From positions 1,999,501 to 2,063,500 of the forward strand of contig NZ_ASWH01000001.1 of assembly GCF_000407545.1 (NCBI RefSeq): a stretch of 64,000 bases of DNA. The letters are read 5' to 3'. The first letter of the stretch is position 1. Each line of letters starts with the position of its first letter. Both the position numbers and the translations under genes were made by a program. Shown here one piece after another: positions 8,838 through 18,789 of the stretch. The notes beneath the pieces are model-generated. The model saw only the letters and a program-made list of their open reading frames with translations, was not told where the DNA came from and did not search any database. Source of the DNA: Enterococcus gilvus ATCC BAA-350. GTDB taxonomy: Bacteria; Bacillota; Bacilli; Lactobacillales; Enterococcaceae.

Positions 8838-8870
8838 TAGCCATTTCGTTGAAGCAAATTTGATGAAACG

Positions 8871-9866
<996 letters not shown>

Positions 9867-11348
9867 CTACAACGTATTGATAAAGCGGGTAAAGCCTTCT
9901 TGTCCTTCAACGTCTCGTTTAAAGACACCCGCATCTTCTAATACACGGGCAAACGCAGCGCCAACTGCTTTTTGAACGACGTCTGTAACATTTTCTTGGG
10001 TGATCGTATTGACGCGTTTTAATTCATCCGCCCACGCCACGTGATACTCGGCGATTTCATTCGCCTCATTTAATAAATACTTTTCTACTTCTTTAAGCTC
10101 TGGTTCCAGACGTGGCGGCAACACAGCAAGACCCATCACTTCAATCAATCCGACGTTTTCCTTCTTGATGTGCTGTACATCAGGATGCGGGTGGAAAATC
10201 CCCTCTGGATATTCCTCAGAAACATTGTTGTCCCGCAAAACCAGATCGATTTCAAAAAGCCCCTCTTTTCGGCGCGCGATCGGAGTAATCGTATGATGCG
10301 GTGTGCCATCTTCTGATGCTGCTGTAATCTGCAAGGCATCATCCGAATACACTTGCCACTTCTCAAAAATCATTTGAGCGGCTTCAACTAAGTCACGCTG
10401 GCTCTTCCCTTGCAAACGGATCACAGACATTGGCCACTTGACGATTCCTGCCGTAACAGTTGGAAAAGCTGACAATTCAATCGTCCGTTCCATCTCAGCC
10501 ACCGCCATAGGGAATGTGTGACGTCCGCCTTGGTAATGGTCATGAGAGAGGATCGATCCGCCAACGATGGGCAGGTCGGCATTTGATCCCACAAAATAAT
10601 GAGGCAGGACTTCTGTAATTTTTAACAATCGCTGGAAGGTCGCCTTTGTGATTTTCATCGGACGGTGTTCTTCTGACAAAATGATGCAGTGTTCGTCATA
10701 ATAAGCGTACGGCGAATATTGGAATCCCCAGCTTTCGCCATCGAGATTCATTCGAATGATCCGGTGATTGGTTCGTGCCGGGTAGTTCAATCGGCCCTTG
10801 TAGCCTTCATTTTCCATACACAACATGCATTCCGGATACCCGACTTTCTTCAGCTTCCGTTCCGCGGCGATCCATTTTGGGTCTTTTTCTGGTTTTGACA
10901 AATTGATCGTGATCTCTAGCTCGCCATATTCCGTTTTCGCAGGAAAAATGATGTTCCGCGCGATCTCCCGCGTTTTGATGTAGTCGTTGTCTTTGCTGAG
11001 TTTAAAGAAATAATCTGTCGCTTGGACAGGATCTTTCGAATAATATTGAGCAAAATACGCATTCACGACAGACGGCGGCGGTGTCATCAGATCCATCAGT
11101 TGTGCCTCTAGCATATCTCGCTCCGCCTGATGGTCTGTGATTACTTGATTGTTCTCTGCTTGGATCAGCAGGCGATCGACTAGCGGAACTGCGCTTGTTG
11201 AAACACTGCGCAGTTCCGCTTTGGCAAGGGACTCCTCACCGATCATGGCGATGACACGGTTTTCTAAATAGTAACGATCCATCTCCATCCATCCGCCTGA
11301 CTGAATAGCTAATGTGGTAAAATCTCTAATTGTTTGACTGATCGACAC
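9867..11348 (-). CDS. galT: UDP-glucose--hexose-1-phosphate uridylyltransferase (type 2 GalT)
   Basis: Exchanges galactose-1-phosphate with UDP-glucose in the Leloir pathway. The 493-residue size and the SHDHYQGGRHTFPM block mark the Gram-positive GalT class, which is unrelated in detail to the shorter E. coli enzyme. It lies between galE (11 bases) and galR (12 bases) in one operon. The galactokinase that makes its substrate is not in the window. Confidence 0.95.
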   Translation of the reverse strand: MSISQTIRDFTTLAIQSGGWMEMDRYYLENRVIAMIGEESLAKAELRSVSTSAVPLVDRLLIQAENNQVITDHQAERDMLEAQLMDLMTPPPSVVNAYFAQYYSKDPVQATDYFFKLSKDNDYIKTREIARNIIFPAKTEYGELEITINLSKPEKDPKWIAAERKLKKVGYPECMLCMENEGYKGRLNYPARTNHRIIRMNLDGESWGFQYSPYAYYDEHCIILSEEHRPMKITKATFQRLLKITEVLPHYFVGSNADLPIVGGSILSHDHYQGGRHTFPMAVAEMERTIELSAFPTVTAGIVKWPMSVIRLQGKSQRDLVEAAQMIFEKWQVYSDDALQITAASEDGTPHHTITPIARRKEGLFEIDLVLRDNNVSEEYPEGIFHPHPDVQHIKKENVGLIEVMGLAVLPPRLEPELKEVEKYLLNEANEIAEYHVAWADELKRVNTITQENVTDVVQKAVGAAFARVLEDAGVFKRDVEGQEGFTRFINTL

Positions 11349-11359
11349 GTGACTTCCTC

Positions 11360-12349
11360 CTAGTCTTCATAGCCATGTGGATGACTGACATGCCAGTTCC
11401 ACGCGGTCTCAATGATCGCTTTGATATCTGTATATTCTGGATTCCAGCCCAATGTTTCTTTGACTTTCTCGCTTGAAGCCACCAAACGACTTGGATCTCC
11501 TGCTCGACGTGGACCAACCTCCGCAGCAATTTCTTTTCCGGTCACTTCGCGAGCGGCATCCAACATTTCTTTGACAGAATAGCCATTGTTCGAACCAAGG
11601 TTGAAGAAATTACTTGGATTTCCAGCGTTTAAGTATTCTAACGCTAAAATATGAGCAGCCGCTAAATCTTCTACTTGCACATAGTCACGGATACACGTAC
11701 CGTCCGGCGTATCATAATCCTCGCCAAAGATCGTCAAATGGTCTCTCTGGCCCAGTGCCACCTGTAAAATGATCGGTACCAAATGCGTTTCCGGATCATG
11801 ATCTTCACCAATGCTTGCATCGGCTTTTGCGCCAGCGACGTTGAAATAGCGTAATGCCACATACCGCATCCCATAAGCGTTGTCGCACCATTTCATCATT
11901 TTTTCCATCATCAGCTTGCTTTCGCCATAAGGGTTGGTTGGATTTGTGGCTACTTCTTCTGTGATCGGTGAGACACCGGGTTCACCATAGGTCGCTGCTG
12001 TAGAAGAAAAGACGATGTTTTTCACTTTGAATTCTTCCATCACTTCCAATAAGCTTTCCATGCCCACCACATTATTGTTAAAATATTTCAATGGCTTTTC
12101 CACTGACTCGCCAACTAACGAGCTTGCGGCAAAATGAACGACCCCTTCGATCGATTCTTTCGTAAAAACATCTCGCATAAACGTCTTGTCGCGGCAATCA
12201 CCTTCATAGAATGTTGCTTTTGGATGGACTGCCTTGCGATGGCCCGTTAATAAATTATCTACTACGACAACCTCATAATTTTGAGAAACCAGCTTATCCA
12301 CTGTATGAGAACCGATGTATCCTGCACCGCCTAAAACTAAAATTGCCAT
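11360..12349 (-). CDS. galE: UDP-glucose 4-epimerase
   Basis: Interconverts UDP-galactose and UDP-glucose. The 329-residue short-chain dehydrogenase-type enzyme has the NAD-binding [10 protein letters not shown] near the N terminus, the catalytic YGESK (YxxxK) and the serine of SSTAATYG. I start at ATG 12349, which has AGGAGA 7 bases upstream, not at the in-frame ATG six codons earlier. It is the first gene of galE-galT-galR, directly behind the operator-promoter at 12371-12413. Confidence 0.96.
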   Translation of the reverse strand: MAILVLGGAGYIGSHTVDKLVSQNYEVVVVDNLLTGHRKAVHPKATFYEGDCRDKTFMRDVFTKESIEGVVHFAASSLVGESVEKPLKYFNNNVVGMESLLEVMEEFKVKNIVFSSTAATYGEPGVSPITEEVATNPTNPYGESKLMMEKMMKWCDNAYGMRYVALRYFNVAGAKADASIGEDHDPETHLVPIILQVALGQRDHLTIFGEDYDTPDGTCIRDYVQVEDLAAAHILALEYLNAGNPSNFFNLGSNNGYSVKEMLDAAREVTGKEIAAEVGPRRAGDPSRLVASSEKVKETLGWNPEYTDIKAIIETAWNWHVSHPHGYED

Positions 12350-12370
12350 TTGATTGTCTCCTGTCATTTT

Positions 12371-12413
12371 TATTTAGTAAACAAATTATAGTTTGTTTAC
12401 TAAATAAATGCAA
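12371..12413 (-). promoter_or_regulatory. gal operon promoter inside a long palindromic operator
   Basis: Two 15-base arms, TATTTAGTAAACAAA (12371-12385) and TTTGTTTACTAAATA (12392-12406), are perfectly complementary around a 6-base centre. The minus-strand -10 TATAAT (12385-12390) sits at the dyad centre and the -35 TTGCAT (12408-12413) is 17 bases upstream. Each arm contains TTTAnTAAA, itself a small palindrome. Binding by GalR would block the promoter. The call of GalR as ligand is inference from linkage. Confidence 0.85.
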
Positions 12414-12659
12414 GTGAATCTCCCATTCATTAAACTTTCTATTTTTTTGATTTTGCTTCATAATGGAGGTATGGAAGAAGACGTTCTCTTTTGTTAAAAG
12501 AGCGCTGACTTTTTTGATTCTTTAGAGGCTCCTTTAGAGATTCTTCTCGGTAAAAGAACCTGATCGAAAACGACAGTTTATGGACGTCTAATGTGAAAAG
12601 CAAATGTATTTCTCTGTGGGAAGTACATTCCTTATAACTGAGAAAGGAGTGATGAAACG
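12414..12659 (+). other. Leader region before the DUF3042 gene
   Basis: No gene. Small hairpins are visible: CTCTTTT-GTT-AAAAGAG near 12486 and AATGTA...TACATT (12604-12629) just before the GGAG site. No convincing promoter could be fixed; CATAAT near 12460 and TATAAC near 12633 are weak -10 candidates. Confidence 0.4.
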
Positions 12660-12827
12660 ATGCGTAAATTTGCTTCAGGATTCGTTACTGGTACTTTTGC
12701 TGCGGCGGCAGTAGTTGCAGGCGTGGTGATGGGTGTGAAAAAGAAAGTGATCGACCCGATCGAAGAAAAAGAAACAAAAATCGATGAAAATCGTAAAAAA
12801 GCACGTAGAAAACGAATCGCTCGTTAA
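12660..12827 (+). CDS. Small DUF3042-type protein
   Basis: A 55-residue protein starting MRKFASGFVTGTFAAAAVVA and ending with a very basic RKKARRKRIAR tail. It has a glycine/alanine-rich hydrophobic stretch (about residues 5-26) that could span the membrane, then KKKVIDPIEEKE. The pattern matches the DUF3042 family of Lactobacillales, whose function is unknown. AAAGGAGTG precedes the ATG by about 7 bases. It stands alone between galE (divergent) and a shared terminator. Confidence 0.88.
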   Translation: MRKFASGFVTGTFAAAAVVAGVVMGVKKKVIDPIEEKETKIDENRKKARRKRIAR

Positions 12828-12858
12828 AAAAAAGAAAGCCAAATCGGCTTTCTTTTTT
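12826..12858. terminator. Bidirectional terminator
   Basis: AAAGAAAGCC-AAATC-GGCTTTCTTTTTT, with an A run on the left and T run on the right. It serves the DUF3042 gene and the convergent flavoprotein gene. Confidence 0.88.
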
Positions 12859-14628
12859 CTATTTATAGATTGATCGTGTGATGCGATTCGCTAATTTGAA
12901 AATGCGGTCGTCGCTTTTAGGACGCGGCGAGGTCGCATTCAGCCAGTCCAAGCCTTCCAACGGGATGCCGTAGCAATAAATACAAGACATGACCCGCCCG
13001 CTTTGAGTGATGAGTTGATGTGTCTGGCGTTGAACCTTGATCGCTCCAGTCGGATGGTCTTTCCCGTCAAAGCTTATTTGATGTGGCGCCGAATAGCCTT
13101 TTTCACGCATTTGGATCAGCAGCGGATTTTTCGTGCGTGTGAAGCTCGTTGCAGGCAACCGCGCCTCGATCAAGCTGCTTCCGACAAACGTCCGCTCAGG
13201 GTCCTTCTTACTGTAGGTAATAAATTTCTTGTTCTTTCTTTCCACGACCATCTCAGGCGCTAAAAATGTCACCACGCCGGCTTCCACCAATGCCAATAAC
13301 TGCTTTTGGCGAATCACGGGCGCACCGATCGTCAAGAAACTGTAGTTCCGATTGAAGCGGCCGAAAAATTCTTCATAGTAGTCCTTTGGTGAAAATCTTT
13401 CTTGATCCAGCATATCGTTGAAGGGCTCTTGCACTTCTTTGTACGTATCTATCGCCTTGGCGATGGCGCCTGTTTCATTGCCCAACTCCGCTTCTTCAAT
13501 GTCTTTTTTTAAATAGGTTTGGATAAACGCTGGAAATTCTGTCGCTGAGACTTCTTTTGCCGGATCAAAAAGCGAGGACCAGTCCAATCGAAGCGCATCA
13601 GGAATTTGATACTTCGTTAAAACAGCTTCCCGATCGCCTTTGCGGTATTCCCGTAAAAAGGTCGTTTCATCGATTGCCGTGTCAGCTAATTTTATTTCAT
13701 AATACGCCAATTCGGCTTCTTTTCGTAATAAATCAACCAGAGCCTCCACGCCGCCGTCAAAGTCTTCCATGAACGGTTGAGTCAATAGCTGCGGCTGCGC
13801 ATCTTCGCCAGGCTCCTTTTGATTATCGGGACGCGCATGGTAAGGCAAGCCTCTGCCTGAACCAACGATCAGCTGCTGCTCTTTTCCCGTAGGTTCATAG
13901 TTCAATCCCGTTTCTTCTTCAATGAAGCGGCCGCCCCATTTAGCGACAAACAAAGCAATATAATCAAAAAAGCTTAATCCTAACCCTCGAAGGATCACAC
14001 AATCACTCGTGGGAAGCTCTTCAAGCGGGGTGTCGGAGGGGTTCCCCGGTTCTTGGTAAAAGAGTCCGTGTGCTTGCGCGTAAGTTTTATTTTCCGCCTC
14101 CTCCTCATTGAGGGAATTTGCAGAATGTCCCGTTGCCAAGACCACATCCGAGACGTGATAGACACGATCTGCTGTCAACGAAATCCCCGTCTCCTCCTCA
14201 GTCAGATCAACCACCCGCTCTTTGATCAAAGTAACCGTAACGCTTTCCGGTAAATGCTTCTGTTGCTGGTCGAAAAACCAGCTTTGGTAGACACCATAGT
14301 ACCGCCGTTGGCAATAGTCATTCTTTCCAAGTGCCCTCTCTGCTGAAAAAGAGTGCTCTTCATCAAAAGAAGAGAGATACTCCGGTGCTTCTGTCTTGTT
14401 CCACTCTGCTAAATTTGGGCCTTCGTCTTCAGAAAACAAGGTGACATGCTGCATGACGGTATTCATGATTACTTGATCACTTTGATTTTTGCGCCAGATA
14501 TTTCCTCCGGGGCCATCAGGATCAAATAGCAGCAGTTCTACTTTTTCTTCTTTGGGTGCTTGCTTGATCAGACGGTCCAAAACGATCAAGCCGTAAGGGC
14601 CTGCCCCGATAATTGCGATTCTTTTCAT
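12859..14628 (-). CDS. FAD/NAD(P)-binding protein, lone large flavoprotein
   Basis: A 589-residue protein starting MKRIAIIGAGPYGLIVLDRL, a dinucleotide-binding Rossmann motif (GxGxxG, residues 8-13), followed by a second conserved turn DVVLATGHS typical of flavin monooxygenase-like proteins. It resembles the FAD/NAD(P)-binding family found as single genes in lactic acid bacteria (Pfam NAD_binding_9 type). The substrate is unknown. A CIYC pair occurs near the C terminus (SCIYCYG). ATG 14628 is preferred over the ATG two codons earlier because GAGGA is then 6 bases upstream. No functional partner is linked. Confidence 0.8.
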   Translation of the reverse strand: MKRIAIIGAGPYGLIVLDRLIKQAPKEEKVELLLFDPDGPGGNIWRKNQSDQVIMNTVMQHVTLFSEDEGPNLAEWNKTEAPEYLSSFDEEHSFSAERALGKNDYCQRRYYGVYQSWFFDQQQKHLPESVTVTLIKERVVDLTEEETGISLTADRVYHVSDVVLATGHSANSLNEEEAENKTYAQAHGLFYQEPGNPSDTPLEELPTSDCVILRGLGLSFFDYIALFVAKWGGRFIEEETGLNYEPTGKEQQLIVGSGRGLPYHARPDNQKEPGEDAQPQLLTQPFMEDFDGGVEALVDLLRKEAELAYYEIKLADTAIDETTFLREYRKGDREAVLTKYQIPDALRLDWSSLFDPAKEVSATEFPAFIQTYLKKDIEEAELGNETGAIAKAIDTYKEVQEPFNDMLDQERFSPKDYYEEFFGRFNRNYSFLTIGAPVIRQKQLLALVEAGVVTFLAPEMVVERKNKKFITYSKKDPERTFVGSSLIEARLPATSFTRTKNPLLIQMREKGYSAPHQISFDGKDHPTGAIKVQRQTHQLITQSGRVMSCIYCYGIPLEGLDWLNATSPRPKSDDRIFKLANRITRSIYK

Positions 14629-14696
14629 ACACATTCCTCATTTTTCGATAGATTCCTTTCTTTTAGAGTAGTGAAAAATGGGGAAATAAGCAAATT

Positions 14697-14731
14697 AAAA
14701 AAGCTTCTGGTGACGGAATCATCAGAAGCTG
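14697..14731 (-). terminator. Terminator of the HAD phosphatase gene
   Basis: AGCTTCTG...CAGAAGCT stem with a minus-direction run of six U (plus-strand A run beginning 14697). Confidence 0.8.
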
Positions 14732-14737
14732 CATGAC

Positions 14738-15550
14738 TTATTTTAATACCCAGCGCTCAAATGCTTCTTTCACGCCGTCTTCCAAATTCGTTGCTACTGT
14801 GTAATCCGCAGCGGCCTTCACTGTCTCACTGGCATTTCCCATCGCCACGCCCGTGCCGGCGAATTCGATCATAGACAGATCATTCTCTGCATCCCCGATG
14901 GCCATCACTTCTGAAGGCTCAAGGCCTAAATGTTCACTTAACTCTTTCAATGCCATGCCTTTGCTGGCATTTGCATTCAATACTTCAATGAAATACGGCG
15001 TGCTTCGAACGATCGTATATTTTTCAAATAATTCTTTTGGAATTTTTTTGAAGGCCTCGCCTAAAATTTCTGGATCATCGATCATCATCATTTTTACAGC
15101 CAGCACGTTCTTCGCGATTTCTTCAGGTGTCCGATAATGAAGCGGCATATTTACTAAATACGACTCTAAAATCGTGTAAGGACTGATGTCGCGGTTGGCT
15201 GTGTACATCGACTCTTTATCTGCAAGATGCAAATGCACATCGAGTGACCGTGCCAAATAGTCAATTTCCAAATAATCTTCTCGCGTTAAATTGTGTTCAG
15301 CTACCACATCCCAAGTATTGGTGTTCAATACTAACGCACCATTGTAGGTAATGATGTAATCATCCAGCTGATTTAGTCCTAGAACTTCGAGTTGCGCTCT
15401 TGTTCCGGATAACGGGCGGCCGGTTGAAAGAACGACATAAATCCCTGCTTCTCGAGCTGCCTTGATGCTCGCCACTACAGGCTGATTGATCTCGTGGTGG
15501 TCATTCAGCAATGTTCCGTCTAAATCTATCGCAACCAATTTTATACTCAT
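14738..15550 (-). CDS. Cof-type HAD hydrolase, probable sugar phosphatase
   Basis: A 270-residue HAD superfamily phosphatase of the Cof/YidA type. Motif I is DLDGTLL (residues 9-15, nucleophile Asp 9), motif II the STGRP turn, motif III the lysine in NASKGMAL, and motif IV GDAENDLSM. The C2 cap domain lies between. Members dephosphorylate sugar phosphates or related metabolites; the true substrate cannot be read from sequence. It is a single-gene unit with its own terminator. Confidence 0.9.
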   Translation of the reverse strand: MSIKLVAIDLDGTLLNDHHEINQPVVASIKAAREAGIYVVLSTGRPLSGTRAQLEVLGLNQLDDYIITYNGALVLNTNTWDVVAEHNLTREDYLEIDYLARSLDVHLHLADKESMYTANRDISPYTILESYLVNMPLHYRTPEEIAKNVLAVKMMMIDDPEILGEAFKKIPKELFEKYTIVRSTPYFIEVLNANASKGMALKELSEHLGLEPSEVMAIGDAENDLSMIEFAGTGVAMGNASETVKAAADYTVATNLEDGVKEAFERWVLK

Positions 15551-15730
15551 AATTCTCTCCTAACCTGTTGATAAATTGTCCGCAGTGCTTTTTACAGACA
15601 TTTATTTGATGTTTCTATACAGCAAACTTTTCAAGATACTTACATGAGAAGTTTCTCAACTTCCATAATAAGCATAAAACAATGCCTCGTCAATTGAATC
15701 AGCCGTATCCTCTACCACTGATAAACGTGA

Positions 15731-15760
15731 AAAAACGGCTGGACACTTGGTCAGCCGTTT
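15731..15760 (-). terminator. Terminator of the rhodanese-like gene
   Basis: AACGGCTG-loop-CAGCCGTT followed by a U run on the minus strand. It ends the transcript that contains glcK and the rhodanese-like gene. Confidence 0.8.
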
Positions 15761-15764
15761 GTTG

Positions 15765-16166
15765 TTAATCCACTTTTTTCTGTTTCACTTTCCCAGTCCA
15801 CTCTTGAATACCGCCTTTAAGAATGTAAAGATCTGTGTACCCTTTTTTACGAAGCAGATTTGCCGCACGGGCACTGACTGCTTTGTTTTGATCATAAATA
15901 TAGATCGGTTGATCCTTTCGCAAAGAGGCATACGTTTCTTTAAACATACTGAATGGGAAGCTGCGCGCGCCTAAAATATGCTTTGCATTGAATTCATCTC
16001 GTTCACGGACATCAATGATTTGCGCTTTACGCATTCCTGCTTGAAATTCTTCTTGCGTGATGATTTTTGCGGAACGTCGCATCATGATTCGAACGACCAG
16101 CTCATACAGACCAAATAAAACAAGTACCGCGATTAATACGATATTGATTTTCCACCAAATTGACAT
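15765..16166 (-). CDS. Membrane-anchored rhodanese-like protein lacking the catalytic cysteine
   Basis: A 133-residue protein with an N-terminal transmembrane helix (about residues 7-27, WKINIVLIAVLVLFGLYELV) and a single rhodanese domain (about 35-130; IIDVRERDEFNAKHILGA is the family hallmark). Active rhodaneses have Cys at the start of the loop after the fourth strand; here the loop reads YDQNKAVSARAA, with Asp instead. Sulfur transfer is therefore unlikely and a binding or scaffold role is possible. It follows glcK by 26 bases, a linkage also seen in related Firmicutes. Confidence 0.85.
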   Translation of the reverse strand: MSIWWKINIVLIAVLVLFGLYELVVRIMMRRSAKIITQEEFQAGMRKAQIIDVRERDEFNAKHILGARSFPFSMFKETYASLRKDQPIYIYDQNKAVSARAANLLRKKGYTDLYILKGGIQEWTGKVKQKKVD

Positions 16167-16192
16167 AACTTGATTCCCCTCTACCCTTTTAT

Positions 16193-17149
16193 CTATTTAG
16201 CTAATGAAGCAGCGCCGATGACTCCGGCTTCATTGCCCAATTCTGCTAACTTGATTTTCGTGCTTTCACGCACCTGCGGGAACGTGAACTCCTTGAAATA
16301 GTTCTCTACGCGGCTGCGCAAGAATTCGCCTGCCGCAGAAACGCCGCCGCCGATAACGATCGTTGATGGGTTCAGTGTATTTCCAAGATTCCCACAAGCC
16401 AGACCTAGATAAAATGTCACTTTATCAACGACCATTAATGCAAGGTCATCGCCCTCTTTTTCAGCCAACTCGAAAACATCTTTACTTGTAATGTCTTCCC
16501 CATTGTCTAGACGCGCTTTTAATTGTGAGCCGCCTGCGTATTCCTCCGCCAATTGACGTGCTACACGTACCACGCCGGTTGCGCTTGCTACAGTTTCCAG
16601 ACAGCCGCGCTTGCCACACGTACACTCAAAACCGTTAGGATCCACTGTGACGTGTCCGATCTCACCGGCACAGCCAGCGATTCCGTGAAGCAACTGACCG
16701 TTCATAACGATCCCGCCGCCAACACCTGTTCCTAATGTGATGAAGATCACGTCAGGTTCGTTGTCGCCAGCGCCTTTCCAGCGTTCGCCCAATGCTGCCA
16801 CATTGGCGTCATTGTCGATACTGAATTTGATCTTTGTTCCTTTTTCGATTTCACGTTTTACTTGCTGCAAGGTGGTCCAGTTCAAATTATAGGCACCGAT
16901 GACTGTTCCCGCCTCGATATCGACGCTGCCGGGTGTTCCCATGCCGATCCCTTCAAATTGCTCTGGTGTCATTCCATATAAAGTCAAATGATGGTTGATT
17001 GAATCAATGATGTTCGGCACGATATGCGAACCGTCATCTAAAATGTTTGTCTCAATACTCCATTTTTGCTGAATTTCGCCAGCTTCTGTTAAGATAGCGA
17101 ATTTTACGGTTGTCCCGCCTAGGTCAATACCTAATAATTTTTTATCCAC
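16193..17149 (-). CDS. glcK: ROK-family glucokinase
   Basis: Phosphorylates glucose with ATP in the cytoplasm. It has the phosphate loop LGIDLGGTTVKFAI near the N terminus, the catalytic Asp in IDNDANVAA, and the ROK zinc motif CTCGKRGCLE. I favour the GTG start at 17149 (318 residues; AAGGTGA just upstream, immediately after the yqgQ stop) over an ATG nine codons earlier that lies inside yqgQ. It sits in the yqgQ-glcK cluster known from Bacillus. Confidence 0.93.
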   Translation of the reverse strand: MDKKLLGIDLGGTTVKFAILTEAGEIQQKWSIETNILDDGSHIVPNIIDSINHHLTLYGMTPEQFEGIGMGTPGSVDIEAGTVIGAYNLNWTTLQQVKREIEKGTKIKFSIDNDANVAALGERWKGAGDNEPDVIFITLGTGVGGGIVMNGQLLHGIAGCAGEIGHVTVDPNGFECTCGKRGCLETVASATGVVRVARQLAEEYAGGSQLKARLDNGEDITSKDVFELAEKEGDDLALMVVDKVTFYLGLACGNLGNTLNPSTIVIGGGVSAAGEFLRSRVENYFKEFTFPQVRESTKIKLAELGNEAGVIGAASLAK

Positions 17150-17150
17150 T

Positions 17151-17357
17151 CTAGTCACCTTCTCGACTTTCTTCAATGTGATGTTCTCGTTTTAAAATGG
17201 CCCAACCTCGTAAATACGTGTCACGATCAATCACGCGACTTTCATATAAATTTTTTAATTCGATCTGCATCAATTCAATATCGTAGATCCGCTTGCCTAC
17301 GTAAACATAGATCCCGAATTGTTTTAGCAGCTGCTGCACATCGTATAAACTTTCCAT
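17151..17357 (-). CDS. yqgQ: YqgQ-family protein (DUF910)
   Basis: A 68-residue protein, MESLYDVQQLLKQFGIYVYV..., matching YqgQ, a small helical protein of unknown function that is almost always next to glucokinase in Firmicutes. A regulatory role on carbon metabolism has been guessed from this linkage only. The start at ATG 17357 follows AGGG; a TTG one codon earlier is also possible. Its stop is one base from the glcK GTG. Confidence 0.88.
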   Translation of the reverse strand: MESLYDVQQLLKQFGIYVYVGKRIYDIELMQIELKNLYESRVIDRDTYLRGWAILKREHHIEESREGD

Positions 17358-17497
17358 CAAACCACATCCCTAATATTATACAGAAAAATCTTCCTTTTTT
17401 ATAGTCCGATTTTTATTTTCCTTGTTTCTTTCTTCTTAAAGGACAATTCCTGTTCCATTTTATAGCATTGTGTCCTCCCTCGCAAATCGAAGCCTGC

Positions 17498-18030
17498 TCA
17501 TTCCTCCAGCATCGCTGCCAATTTGACGATCGTCCTCCAATTTCGTGCGGTCAGATCGTCCGATAGACGCTGCAATTTTGACACCAATTTTGAAAAACGA
17601 ATACTCTTTTCTGTTAAATAATAGCCATCCTTCGCTGAAATCACCGCAGTTTCCCCCACGTCTGTCAGCGTTTGATTTCCCATGTCTGACCCGGAAAAAT
17701 AAGCATAGAGATGGGCTACCTTTGGATCTGTACTTTCCGCTGCCGCGATCTCTTCTTTTGTAAAGGGGAGCTTTTGTACCAGCGAGGACATTTCTTCTGC
17801 TCTGCGATAAATGACAGGTACAGAAAAACCGAACCGTTCTAAAAAGCCTTCGCTCACGTCCTCTGAAATCTTTTCCAATTCACTGTCACTGGAAAGACGA
17901 TATTCCCGCTTTGGATATAGCTGCGAACGTCTTTGAAGCCCAGCTCTAAGAATAGTTCTCTCAATTCCTGCATCTTGACACTATTTTTTCCACCTACATT
18001 GATCCCGCGAAACAATGCTAGATATCTCAT
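17498..18030 (-). pseudogene. DUF1697 protein, interrupted by a one-base frameshift
   Basis: The frame opened at ATG 18030 reads MRYLALFRGINVGGKNSVKM, the hallmark of DUF1697, up to IQSGNIVF. Near 17893-17895 the reading frame is lost and continues in another frame as SDSELEKISEDV...ERFGFSVPVIYR to 17498. Adding one base at the short A run (plus strand GGAAAGACG) restores a 177-residue protein of normal family length. Either the gene is recently broken or the base is an assembly error. DUF1697 function is unknown. A terminator precedes it, so it has its own transcription. Confidence 0.85.
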
Positions 18031-18049
18031 ACACTACGCCTTCTTTCAT

Positions 18050-18075
18050 AAAAAAAGCGGACATTTCTGCCCGCC
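18050..18075 (-). terminator. Terminator after the rhomboid gene
   Basis: GCGGGCA-GAAA-TGTCCGC stem with seven U in the minus direction. Confidence 0.75.
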
Positions 18076-18080
18076 AGTCT

Positions 18081-18749
18081 TCATAGAAATAGATTAAATT
18101 TTCTTAGCCCGAAAAAGACAAACAGGACGATCGCAAAAATGAAGAACATCCCGGACGTCACCCGTGCTCGAGTAGAAAAACGGTCTTGGGCGTGTGGCAC
18201 AGCAACAGCCCAGCCTGTCAGCGCCCCTCCGATGATTCCTCCTAGATGTCCCCAAATATCGATCGTTGAATCAAATAACCCGAAGACGAGGTTCATCAAA
18301 ATAAACAAAGCAAATTGCCGTGTTAGTGCTTGAACGGCTCCGTTGTCGCGATAGTGCATTCCGATGACCAAAAAAGCACCAAACAAACCAAAGATCGCCG
18401 TGCTCGCGCCGCCTGACAAGGTGGTCGGCTGATTGAAGGCGAAGCTTGCGAAGTTCCCCATCACGCCGCTCAACAGGTAAACGATCGCGAAACGGACATG
18501 ACCAAAAATCGCTTCACATTGCTGACCCATATAATAGAGGACGACCCCATTCAAGGCAAAATGCGTCAAGCCGAAATGGATGAACATCGGGGTCACAAAC
18601 CGCCAATATTGATGCTGGAAAACGATGGACGGGGAAAACATCCCCAATTGATTTTCGATCGCTAATCCAGGCAGCAGGTATTGCATTAAAAAAACAACCG
18701 TATTGATTGCAAAAAGGGTATACATTACATAAGGTTTCTCTCTTTTCAT
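18081..18749 (-). CDS. Rhomboid-family intramembrane serine protease
   Basis: A 222-residue protein with six or more membrane helices. The catalytic serine lies in GGASTAIFG (about residue 116) and the catalytic histidine in WGHLGGIIGG (about residue 166); an N-terminal HFALN-type helix is also present. The GAST form instead of GASG is common in lactic acid bacteria. Such proteases cleave transmembrane substrates; Bacillus GluP/YqgP is the likely orthologue given the neighbours cyclo-ligase, yqgQ and glcK. ATG 18749 is used. Confidence 0.92.
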   Translation of the reverse strand: MKREKPYVMYTLFAINTVVFLMQYLLPGLAIENQLGMFSPSIVFQHQYWRFVTPMFIHFGLTHFALNGVVLYYMGQQCEAIFGHVRFAIVYLLSGVMGNFASFAFNQPTTLSGGASTAIFGLFGAFLVIGMHYRDNGAVQALTRQFALFILMNLVFGLFDSTIDIWGHLGGIIGGALTGWAVAVPHAQDRFSTRARVTSGMFFIFAIVLFVFFGLRKFNLFL

Positions 18750-18789
18750 ATACCAACCTCTCTCATTTTGTGATTCTCAATGGAACGAA

